Source of the DNA: Cellvibrionaceae bacterium
Lineage (GTDB): Bacteria; Pseudomonadota; Gammaproteobacteria; Pseudomonadales; Cellvibrionaceae
Assembly (NCBI GenBank): GCA_027012915.1
Contig: JALUYN010000685.1
Location: forward strand, 1 to 5,348
Length of the DNA stretch: 5,348 bases
Direction of reading: 5' to 3'
The translations under genes were made by a program, and so were the position numbers. Of the stretch, positions 1 through 5,348 are shown piece by piece. The notes under the pieces were generated by a model. The model was not told the origin of the DNA. It searched no databases and saw only the letters and a program-made list of their open reading frames with translations. Positions within the stretch are counted from its first letter, which is position 1. Every line of letters starts with the position of its first letter.

Positions 1-283
1 AATTCAAACCGACCTTGGCAGCAACACAGATACCCTGGCGACCTCACTGCTGACCCTGTTGGGTGACGCACAACAGGCTCCGGACCACCAACTGCCCGAT
101 ACCGGTGTAGGGCTGGAGTGGGAGCGCACTCTGTCTCCACGCTTTATCAAGGGCGAACACTACGGCACCCGCACCTCGAGCGTACTGCTGTTTCATCGCG
201 ACGGCAGCGTCGAATTCCATGAGCACAACTATAATTCCAGTGGTCGTATCGACAATCACTCGGTCAAAGTGATCAAGCCTTAG
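1..283 (+). CDS. NRDE (TANGO2-like) family protein, C-terminal fragment
   Basis: An open frame enters from the left edge (first full codon at position 2) and ends at TAG 281-283, giving the last 93 residues of a longer protein. The C-terminal stretch GLEWERTLSPRFI, followed by YGTRTSSVLLF and then a G-S-V-E-F-H-E strand, matches the conserved end of the NRDE/TANGO2 family. In that family a W-E-R-x-L-S segment precedes the Y-G-T-R-[ST]-[ST] motif. The N-terminal half with the Asn-Arg-Asp-Glu signature that names the family lies outside the window, so it cannot be checked. The molecular function of bacterial members is poorly defined; the eukaryotic homologue TANGO2 is linked to Golgi organisation and to haem and lipid handling, which says little about this protein. 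A TTG at 59 could be read as a start, but the frame is open upstream of it and the family is much longer, so this is a truncated view and not a small gene. I see no terminator behind it. Confidence 0.8.
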   Translation, partial: IQTDLGSNTDTLATSLLTLLGDAQQAPDHQLPDTGVGLEWERTLSPRFIKGEHYGTRTSSVLLFHRDGSVEFHEHNYNSSGRIDNHSVKVIKP

Positions 284-339
284 GCAACCTCTGATCACGA
301 CCATAGAACCAGCCAAGCGCGGCGGAACCCGACCGCAAC

Positions 340-368
340 TTGTGAGGCTCCGGTGAACTCGGCATAAT
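340..368 (+). promoter_or_regulatory. candidate sigma70-type promoter for the lipid A acyltransferase gene
   Basis: TTGTGA (340-345) and CATAAT (363-368) are separated by exactly 17 bases and match the -35 and -10 consensus at 4 of 6 and 5 of 6 positions. They lie in the gap after the NRDE gene. Transcription would start near 375, leaving a leader of about 80 bases before the ATG at 455. This was found by eye; no start site is known. Confidence 0.4.
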
Positions 369-454
369 GCGCGACCCTTCACGCAAGACAAACGGCGCTA
401 CTCCAAAGCAATTTTATTGATCATGGGTACCGGCCATTGTTGAGACAGACCGGT

Positions 455-1411
455 ATGAACAATAAGAACATCACCCCACTGGACCACCAGCAAACCACCC
501 GTTTCGAGTCCCGCTTCCTAGCCCCAAAATTCTGGCCACTGTGGCTGTGGTTTGGGCTACTGTGGTCGGTGAGTCGCCTGCCCTACCCCATCTTCTGCCG
601 TGTTGGCGAAGGCCTGGGTTTACTGGCGATGAAACTGGGTAAAAAGCGCCGCTACTTTGCACAGCGCAATGTGGAGCTTTGCTTTCCGGAAAAGTCTCAG
701 GCGGAACGCGACCAGATTGTACGCGAGTCCTTCAAGGGCGCCGGCATGGCGCTGTTCGAATCCGGGCTTGTGTGGTGGCCCACGCGACGCAACAGTCGCC
801 TGATCGAGATCAAGGGCTTCGAGCACATCGAGAAACTGCAACAGCAGGGGCAGAATATTATGTTGTTCGCGCCCCACGTTACCTCCCTCGAATTTTGTTT
901 CTCTCAGGTAGGGCTGCGCACCTGGTTTAACGTTCTATTCCGGGTCCACGACAACCCGCTGTGGGAATTTATGGCCACCCATGGGCGACGTCACTATACC
1001 CTGCGCCTGATTCCTCGAAAGCGAGTGGGCGAATTTCTGCAACATATGAATAACGGTGAGCTTGGACTTATTGCTGCGGATCAGGACATGGGCAAGAAGC
1101 GCAGCCTGTTTATCCCGTTTTTCGGTATTCCAGCCGCTACCATTCCCTCAATTCAGTCCTTTGCCGAACAGACCAATGCCAAGACACTGTTTGTCTCCGC
1201 CTACCGCCGCAAACGCGAGGGCTATACTGTGGAGTTTCACCCACCACTGGAAGATTTCCCCAGCGACGACGTGGTAGCCGATTGCACGCTTACCAATAAA
1301 ATTGTGGAAGATTTTGTGCGTGAACACCCGGATGATTACCTGTGGCATCACCGCCGCTTTAAGACACGACCACCAGGCGAGCCACCACTGTACGATCGCA
1401 AAAAGAAATAA
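455..1411 (+). CDS. lpxL: LpxL/HtrB-type lipid A biosynthesis (lysophospholipid-like) acyltransferase
   Basis: This predicted inner-membrane enzyme transfers a secondary acyl chain from acyl-ACP onto the lipid A precursor at a late step of lipopolysaccharide assembly. The 318-residue length is typical. After a hydrophilic start, a hydrophobic segment rich in Trp and Leu (about 26-43) is the expected single N-terminal membrane anchor. The RNVELCFPE segment (71-79) is the usual family marker. The catalytic HX4(D/E) motif is H141-V-T-S-L-E146. It is followed by FRVHDNPLWE (162-171), the DQDMGKKRSLFIPFFG block (209-224) and the C-terminal DYLWHHRRFKTRPPGE (294-309). The Glu in the HX4E motif and the RRFKTRP ending favour LpxL over LpxM; the exact acyl chain and position are not predictable. 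ATG 455 is preferred over in-frame TTG codons at 437 and 440. Ribosome-binding signals are weak: GAG at 442-444 lies 10 bases before the ATG. The gene converges on ptsP with a 9-base gap. Confidence 0.88.
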   Translation: MNNKNITPLDHQQTTRFESRFLAPKFWPLWLWFGLLWSVSRLPYPIFCRVGEGLGLLAMKLGKKRRYFAQRNVELCFPEKSQAERDQIVRESFKGAGMALFESGLVWWPTRRNSRLIEIKGFEHIEKLQQQGQNIMLFAPHVTSLEFCFSQVGLRTWFNVLFRVHDNPLWEFMATHGRRHYTLRLIPRKRVGEFLQHMNNGELGLIAADQDMGKKRSLFIPFFGIPAATIPSIQSFAEQTNAKTLFVSAYRRKREGYTVEFHPPLEDFPSDDVVADCTLTNKIVEDFVREHPDDYLWHHRRFKTRPPGEPPLYDRKKK

Positions 1412-1420
1412 CCGAGAGAA

Positions 1421-3706
1421 TCAATTCAAGAAATCGGTGTAGTAACCGGTGGCCGACTTGGGCGCCAGCAGCCGTGTAAAACCACCCTCGCTCATCGCCT
1501 CTTCCAGAAATTGATTGACCGTCTGAGCATCGGGCTTGGTCATGACTTCGTCGAGTAACTGACGAGCGACATCCATAGTCATATCGCGAATCACGGATTT
1601 CACTTTCAGCAGGTTGGTTGCGTTCATCGACAACACATCGTAGCCCATGGCCATCAATAGAACCGCAGCACCGGGGTCGCCGGCCAGCTCACCACAGATA
1701 CCAACGCTAACGCCTGCTTGTTTACCCGCGGTAACCACTTCCTGCAGCGCCCGCAGAACTGCCGGATGGAAGGGTTGATACACGTCGGCCACCTGTGGGT
1801 TGTTACGATCCACCGCCAGAAGATACTGAGTCAGGTCGTTACTACCCACCGACAGAAAGTCCGAACGCCGGGCCAGTTCGCGCGCCAGATACACCGCCGC
1901 GGGAACTTCGATCATTACCCCAACCGGCGGCATGGTAATACCAAAACCCTCTTCCAGCAGCTCCTGATACGCTCGGTGAATCAGTTTTTTTGCCGCTTCA
2001 AGCTCCGAGACACTACTGACCATTGGCAGCATAATGCGCAGGTTATCCAAGCCTTCGCTAGCCTTTAGCATAGCCCTGACCTGCACCAAAAAAATCTCCG
2101 GATGATCCAGAGTGACACGAATACCACGCCAGCCCAAAAACGGATTCTGCTCCTCAATCGGGAAATAGGGCAGGGCTTTATCGCCGCCAACGTCCAATGT
2201 ACGCATGGTCACTACGCTGGAAGAGAAGGCTTCCAACTGTTCGCGATAGATTTTGCGCTGCTCTTCCTCTGAGGGAAAACGATCACGCAGCAGAAACGGA
2301 ATTTCAGTGCGATAGAGCCCGACACCTTCAGCGCCACGATCCAGCGAACGCACCACATCGGACATCAAACCGGTATTCACCCAAAGAGAAATACGATGGT
2401 TGTCCCGAGTCTCGCAGGGCAGCTCTTTGAGCGCTTCGAGCCCCTTAACTAACTCCAGCTCCTCTTTGCAGATTTCTTCAAAGTGATGGCGTAAGTTCGG
2501 ACCGGGATCGCTATACACCTTGCCGCGATAGCCATCGACAATAACCTCGCGACCGTCCATCTGGGTAAACGGCAAATCCACCGCCCCCATCACCGTGGGA
2601 ATACCCATGGCGCGAGCCAGGATCGCAATATGTGAATTACTGGAACCCATGACCGACACCAGGCCGGCCAACTTGGTCTTGGGGATTTCTCCAAGCATGG
2701 AGGCGGTCAGTTCTTCACCCACCAAAATGGCGTTTTTGGGAAACTTGCGGGACTTCTGTTTCGACTCCTGCAAATAGGACAGCACGCGCCGCCCCAGATC
2801 GCGAATATCCGCAGCGCGCTCGCGCAGATAACTGTCTTCCATGCGCGAGAAATTGCGCTCATGCTCCAGAATTACTTCACTCCAGGCATAGGCTGCAGAA
2901 ATACCATCGCGAATCCGCTCCGATACTTCTCCACCCAATGAAGCGTCATCGAGCATTGCCAGGTAAGCATCAAACAAAGCCTGCTCCTGGCGGCTCAGGC
3001 GATCTTCCAGGCGCTTACCCATTTTCTTGATATCTTTGCGTACCGCTTCCAGGCACTTCTGGAAGAACGCCAACTCAGCATCCACATCGTCGCAGTTCTG
3101 GAAGGGCACACCCTTGAGATCCGCTGCAGGCGACACCACCACGGCCTCACCAATGGCGACCCCGGGAGAACCTGCCACACCGGTAAATTTGGCTTCCTGA
3201 GGGGTCGACCCGATAGCCCGCAGCGCACCGGTGGCCTCAGCATGGGCGATAACCCCGGACAACTGGGCGGAAATGGTGACCAGAAAAGCCTCATCGCCTT
3301 CATCAAAACGACGCTGCTCCACCTGCTGTACAACCAGCACCCCCAGCACCTGTCGGTGGTGAACAATGGGCACACCGAGGAAAGAGCTGAAACGCTCTTC
3401 ACCGGTTTCAGCAAAATACTGGTATTTGGGGTGAGCTGTGGCCTGCTCCAGATTGATTGGCTCTTCGCGAGTTACCACATAACCCACCAGTCCTTCATCG
3501 GCCTTGAGGCTAACCATGCCAACCGACTCACTGTGCAGGCCATCAGTGGCCATCAACACATAGCTGCCAGCGCCATCGCGCAGATAGGTAGAACAAACCT
3601 GTACCCGCATAACGTGCTTAACGCGGGAAACAATGATATCGAGCGCGGCCTGAAGATCTCGTGCCGCATTAACTTCCTGAACAATGCTGCGCAGGTCGTT
3701 AAGCAT
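1421..3706 (-). CDS. ptsP: PtsP, phosphoenolpyruvate-protein phosphotransferase of the nitrogen PTS (enzyme I-Ntr)
   Basis: PtsP takes phosphate from phosphoenolpyruvate onto a histidine and passes it to NPr (PtsO) and then EIIA-Ntr (PtsN). This cytoplasmic relay is regulatory and tied to nitrogen, potassium and envelope status; it does not transport sugar. The 761 residues cover the full architecture. A GAF sensor domain (about 15-155) is followed by the N-terminal PEP-utiliser domain (about 176-300, opening [11 protein letters not shown]). The swivelling phosphohistidine domain carries H359 in [19 protein letters not shown]. The C-terminal PEP-binding barrel (about 420-715) contains GVGLYRTE (R464), GWRGIR, the metal ligands E600 (MIEVPAA) and D624 (GSNDLTQY), and the active-site C671 in [10 protein letters not shown]. 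The length is close to known PtsP proteins (about 750-760) and no key residue is missing. Translation starts at ATG 3706-3704, inside the end of rppH, with AGGAG six bases upstream. The usual enterobacterial downstream neighbours lgt and thyA are absent; a convergent acyltransferase follows. Confidence 0.97.
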   Translation of the reverse strand: MLNDLRSIVQEVNAARDLQAALDIIVSRVKHVMRVQVCSTYLRDGAGSYVLMATDGLHSESVGMVSLKADEGLVGYVVTREEPINLEQATAHPKYQYFAETGEERFSSFLGVPIVHHRQVLGVLVVQQVEQRRFDEGDEAFLVTISAQLSGVIAHAEATGALRAIGSTPQEAKFTGVAGSPGVAIGEAVVVSPAADLKGVPFQNCDDVDAELAFFQKCLEAVRKDIKKMGKRLEDRLSRQEQALFDAYLAMLDDASLGGEVSERIRDGISAAYAWSEVILEHERNFSRMEDSYLRERAADIRDLGRRVLSYLQESKQKSRKFPKNAILVGEELTASMLGEIPKTKLAGLVSVMGSSNSHIAILARAMGIPTVMGAVDLPFTQMDGREVIVDGYRGKVYSDPGPNLRHHFEEICKEELELVKGLEALKELPCETRDNHRISLWVNTGLMSDVVRSLDRGAEGVGLYRTEIPFLLRDRFPSEEEQRKIYREQLEAFSSSVVTMRTLDVGGDKALPYFPIEEQNPFLGWRGIRVTLDHPEIFLVQVRAMLKASEGLDNLRIMLPMVSSVSELEAAKKLIHRAYQELLEEGFGITMPPVGVMIEVPAAVYLARELARRSDFLSVGSNDLTQYLLAVDRNNPQVADVYQPFHPAVLRALQEVVTAGKQAGVSVGICGELAGDPGAAVLLMAMGYDVLSMNATNLLKVKSVIRDMTMDVARQLLDEVMTKPDAQTVNQFLEEAMSEGGFTRLLAPKSATGYYTDFLN

Positions 3707-4208
3707 CCACTACTCCTGACCACTCTTGCTCGAGCAGACTGTGTGCCGGCGACAATTCTTTCATCGCCCGGCGATAAACATCCCGCTTAAAGGACACCAC
3801 TTGATTGAGAGGGTACCAATAACTGACCCAGCGCCAGTGATCAAATTCCGCAACGCCGTCATTTTCGAGCTGAATGGCAGTATCGTCAGATAGCAGCTGC
3901 AACAAGAACCACTTTTGCTTCTGTCCAATACACAGAGGCTTGGAACCGTGACGCAGATATTTCTTTGGCAGACGATAGCGCAGCCAACCGCGGGTGCGCG
4001 CAACGATTTTGACGTCTTCGGGGTTCAGCCCAATTTCTTCGTTGAGCTCACGATAAAGCGCCTGGTCCGGGCTTTCACCCTTGTTGATGCCTCCCTGAGG
4101 AAACTGCCAGGCGTCCTGGCCACCAACGCGACGCGCCCACAGCAGCTGACCCTGGGCATTTGCCAGTATGATGCCCACATTGGGTCTAAAGCCATCCGCG
4201 TCTATCAC
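3699..4208 (-). CDS. rppH: RppH, RNA 5'-pyrophosphohydrolase (Nudix)
   Basis: RppH removes pyrophosphate from the triphosphorylated 5' end of mRNAs, producing the monophosphate that stimulates RNase E decay. From the chosen start the protein is 169 residues. It opens [17 protein letters not shown], essentially the family N-terminus. The Nudix box GX5EX7REUXEEXGU runs from G39 to L61, with E54, E57 and E58 as the metal-binding glutamates. The RppH-specific [31 protein letters not shown] and WRWVSYWYP segments are all intact, as is [17 protein letters not shown] chose GTG 4208 because GGAG lies six bases before it and because homologues begin M-I-D-x-D-G. The in-frame ATG at 4220 would add four residues (MEIT), but has no visible ribosome site. 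The C-terminal tail after about residue 153 is short and variable, as is common. The stop codon overlaps the ptsP start by 8 bases. Older names are nudH and ygdP. Confidence 0.96.
   Translation of the reverse strand: MIDADGFRPNVGIILANAQGQLLWARRVGGQDAWQFPQGGINKGESPDQALYRELNEEIGLNPEDVKIVARTRGWLRYRLPKKYLRHGSKPLCIGQKQKWFLLQLLSDDTAIQLENDGVAEFDHWRWVSYWYPLNQVVSFKRDVYRRAMKELSPAHSLLEQEWSGVVDA
3713..3717 (-). promoter_or_regulatory. ribosome binding site of ptsP within the rppH coding end
   Basis: On the minus strand AGGAG sits six bases before the ptsP ATG and lies inside the last codons of rppH. The rppH stop codon (3701-3699) falls just downstream of the ptsP start. Ribosomes finishing rppH therefore pass over this site, so coupled translation is likely. 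The site also fixes the ptsP start at 3706. Confidence 0.75.
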
Positions 4209-4214
4209 CGTAAT

Positions 4215-4218
4215 CTCC
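4215..4218 (-). promoter_or_regulatory. ribosome binding site that decides the rppH start
   Basis: GGAG on the minus strand is followed by six bases and then GTG (4208-4206). The alternative ATG (4220-4218) overlaps this element and has only GCGATAGCCA before it, with no purine-rich signal. This favours the GTG start. Confidence 0.7.
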
Positions 4219-4230
4219 ATTGGCTATCGC

Positions 4231-4258
4231 ATTCTAGGGCCGACTATTGTTCCACAAT
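4231..4258 (-). promoter_or_regulatory. candidate promoter of the rppH-ptsP operon
   Basis: On the minus strand TAGAAT (4236-4231) matches the -10 consensus at 5 of 6 positions and lies about 22 bases before the GTG start. An acceptable but weak -35 is ATTGTG (4258-4253) at 16-base spacing, or TTGTGG at 15. The poor -35 coincides with one copy of the 11-base repeat, which would suit an activator- or repressor-dependent promoter. Identified by eye only. Confidence 0.35.
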
Positions 4259-4276
4259 TGCGGGGTGTTCCACAAT
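4248..4276. repeat. 11-base perfect direct repeat, TGTTCCACAAT, two copies
   Basis: TGTTCCACAAT occurs at 4248-4258 and again at 4266-4276, an 18-base period with a 7-base gap between copies. The first copy is part of a small inverted repeat, ATTGT-TCC-ACAAT (4246-4258); the second keeps only TGT-TCC-ACA. The pair lies between two divergent genes, next to the candidate rppH promoter, and could be a regulator binding site. The regulator is unknown. Confidence 0.5.
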
Positions 4277-4295
4277 CGGCATGGAGCTGGCACAG

Positions 4296-4324
4296 TTGTT
4301 GTGCAGCACCCGGGCCGGTATCCT
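4296..4324 (+). promoter_or_regulatory. candidate weak promoter for the HAD phosphatase gene
   Basis: TTGTTG (4296-4301) and TATCCT (4319-4324) are 17 bases apart, matching 3 of 6 and 4 of 6 consensus positions. The spacing and position, about 30 bases before the GTG start, are sensible, but matches this weak also arise by chance. I see no better pair on this strand in the gap. Confidence 0.25.
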
Positions 4325-4355
4325 AGCGCCCTGCACTCAATATTAGGAAAGCCTC

Positions 4356-5027
4356 GTGAATCTAGCCATTTTTGACTTGGACAACACTCTGATTGCCGGC
4401 GACAGCGACCACGGCTGGGGTGAGTTTTTGGTGGAACACCAACTGGTGGACGTTGACGCTTACAAGCGCGCCAACGACCAGTTCTACGAGGACTACGAGC
4501 GCGGCGAACTGGATATTAAGGCCTACCTGGAATTTTCACTGGCGCCCCTGACCCACTACTCACAAGAGGAGCTGGCAGAGCTACACCAACGCTTTATGAA
4601 AGAGCGTATCGAACCTTTGAAGCTGACCAAGGCCAGCGAGCTGTTGCAGAAACACCGCAATCAGGGCGATTACCTTTTGATCATCACGTCCACCAACCGC
4701 TTTATCACCCAGCCCATCGCCGATAGTCTGGGCGTCGACCATCTGCTGGCCACGGAAGCAGAAATTGTCGACGGTCGCTACAGCGGCAGAATGCAGGGCG
4801 TACCCTGCTATCAGGAAGGCAAAATTACACGTCTGCACGCATGGCTCGAAACCGCCGCGGAACACGGATTTAACGGTAACCTGGAGAACAGCTATTTTTA
4901 CAGCGACTCCATCAACGACGCCCCACTACTCAAAGTTGTTGATCACCCCGTTGCTGTCGACGCAGACGAGGCGCTGACGGAACTGGCTCAACAGCAAGGC
5001 TGGGATATTATCTCGCTGAGAGACTGA
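4356..5027 (+). CDS. HAD-superfamily (SerB-like, subfamily IB) phosphatase, probable histidinol-phosphate phosphatase
   Basis: This 223-residue cytoplasmic protein has every HAD catalytic motif. Motif I is FDLDNT, with nucleophile D7 and acid/base D9. Motif II is the T111/S112 region in LLIITSTNRF. Motif III is K156 in YQEGK. Motif IV is YSDSINDAPLL, with D184 and D188. The helical insert after motif I (about 15-85, with DHGWGEFLVEHQLVD) is the cap that selects substrate. Subfamily IB hydrolyses small phosphate monoesters such as phosphoserine. The sequence and its position divergent to rppH-ptsP match Pseudomonas PA0335, which I recall being reported as the histidinol-phosphate phosphatase of histidine synthesis. 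The substrate here is inferred by that similarity, so I give no symbol. The start is GTG 4356, with AGGAA (4345-4349) six bases upstream, and it places FDLDNT where the family expects it. A lipoprotein gene follows after 15 bases, probably in the same transcript. Confidence 0.9.
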   Translation: MNLAIFDLDNTLIAGDSDHGWGEFLVEHQLVDVDAYKRANDQFYEDYERGELDIKAYLEFSLAPLTHYSQEELAELHQRFMKERIEPLKLTKASELLQKHRNQGDYLLIITSTNRFITQPIADSLGVDHLLATEAEIVDGRYSGRMQGVPCYQEGKITRLHAWLETAAEHGFNGNLENSYFYSDSINDAPLLKVVDHPVAVDADEALTELAQQQGWDIISLRD

Positions 5028-5042
5028 TCAAAGGATTGCACC

Positions 5043-5348
5043 ATGCAGGGACAACCAGGGCTCAGACAATTTCGCACTTTCAGGAATACCGCAGGTATTG
5101 CACTTCTATCCTGCGGACTGCTCCTCAGCGGTTGCGATCGCCAGGAACCGCCTGCTGAACCCGCCCCTGCACCGGTGACTGCATCCCTGAACAGCCCGGA
5201 AGCAGTCGCCATTACCGAACAAGTGTGGCAAAACCAGAACCACGACTTCTCGGAAGTACTGCGCCAGACCCGGGCACTGAAACAGGCTGTCGACACCTTG
5301 ACCCAGCAGCCGACTATGGAACACTTCCAAACTGTGCGAGAGCATTGG
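5043..5348 (+). CDS. lipoprotein, probable imelysin (peptidase M75-like) family, N-terminal fragment
   Basis: The frame opens at ATG 5043, has AAGGA (5031-5035) seven bases before it, and is still open at the window end (102 codons seen). The basic N-terminus (R8, R11, R14) leads to a hydrophobic core and a lipobox ending L-S-G-C, with the lipidated cysteine at 31. This indicates export and cleavage by signal peptidase II. Residue 32 is Asp, which in Escherichia coli retains lipoproteins in the inner membrane; the rule is less reliable elsewhere. A Pro/Ala-rich linker (about 35-46) follows. The next part, helical in appearance, ends ALKQAVDTLTQQPTMEHFQTVREHW. This resembles the opening helix pair of imelysin proteins, where L-x(4-6)-PT precedes x-x-R-x-x-W. 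Those proteins are envelope-located and often iron-linked. The diagnostic imelysin HxxE metal motif lies beyond the window, so the family call is tentative while the lipoprotein call is firm. Confidence 0.75.
   Translation, partial: MQGQPGLRQFRTFRNTAGIALLSCGLLLSGCDRQEPPAEPAPAPVTASLNSPEAVAITEQVWQNQNHDFSEVLRQTRALKQAVDTLTQQPTMEHFQTVREHW

Noticed and set aside
277..290. Possible terminator hairpin GCCT-TA-GGC at the end of the NRDE gene
   Set aside because: The stem is only 3-4 bases with a two-base loop, and no T-tract follows.
44..391. 115-codon minus-strand open frame at the left edge
   Set aside because: It is antisense to the conserved NRDE C-terminus and crosses the candidate promoter. 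The translation has no recognisable domain.
2995..3414. 139-codon minus-strand open frame within ptsP in another frame
   Set aside because: Same-strand out-of-frame shadow of PtsP, rich in Arg, Ser, Trp and Cys as expected from a shifted frame.
3242..3790. 182-codon open frame on the + strand opposite the ptsP 5' end
   Set aside because: It lies almost wholly antisense to the highly conserved PtsP GAF and linker coding region, its translation matches no family I know, and no good ribosome site precedes it.
3915..4346. 143-codon open frame on the + strand opposite rppH, running into the divergent gap
   Set aside because: Most of it mirrors conserved RppH codons in reverse, and the remainder is the control region with the repeats. 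The composition looks like a shadow.
4221..4355. Small RNA or riboswitch in the divergent gap
   Set aside because: At 135 bases with only short dyads and no recognisable conserved RNA core, it is better explained as two back-to-back promoters with operator-like repeats.
4988..5345. Two minus-strand open frames opposite the lipoprotein gene
   Set aside because: The + strand reading has a ribosome site, a signal peptide and a lipobox; the antisense frames have none of these.

Overview
This window looks like ordinary chromosomal DNA from a gammaproteobacterium. The proteins resemble the Pseudomonas/Cellvibrio-type (marine gammaproteobacterial) versions of conserved housekeeping genes. The main clue is the rppH-ptsP pair, divergent from a small HAD phosphatase, which matches my memory of the Pseudomonas PA0335-PA0337 order. 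Base composition is moderately GC-rich and looks even throughout. I see no mobile element, tRNA, rRNA, CRISPR array or sign of recent transfer. Assignment to a genus is inference.

Layout from left to right. (1) Positions 1-283 hold the C-terminal end of an NRDE/TANGO2-family protein on the + strand. (2) A gap of about 170 bases follows, carrying a plausible sigma70-type promoter (340-368). (3) Positions 455-1411 (+) encode an LpxL/HtrB-type lipid A late acyltransferase. (4) Converging on it from the right, only 9 bases away, is ptsP (1421-3706, -), the GAF-containing enzyme I of the nitrogen PTS. (5) Immediately upstream of ptsP, and overlapping it by 8 bases, is rppH (3699-4208, -), the Nudix RNA 5'-pyrophosphohydrolase. 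Its most likely start is a GTG preceded by GGAG, not the ATG 12 bases further upstream. (6) A divergent control region of about 147 bases (4209-4355) contains an 11-base perfect direct repeat and candidate promoters in both directions. (7) Positions 4356-5027 (+) encode a SerB-like HAD phosphatase related to the Pseudomonas protein reported as histidinol-phosphate phosphatase. (8) Fifteen bases later a lipoprotein begins (5043, +) and runs off the window; its first residues suggest an imelysin (peptidase M75-like) protein.

The genes form three transcription units. The rppH-ptsP pair looks like a translationally coupled operon joining mRNA 5'-end processing to the nitrogen-PTS phosphorelay. 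The HAD gene and the lipoprotein gene are probably co-transcribed the other way from the shared intergenic region. The acyltransferase appears to have its own promoter. No gap between genes exceeds 300 bases. I did not find a previously undescribed system here. The least explained element is the repeated motif in the divergent control region.
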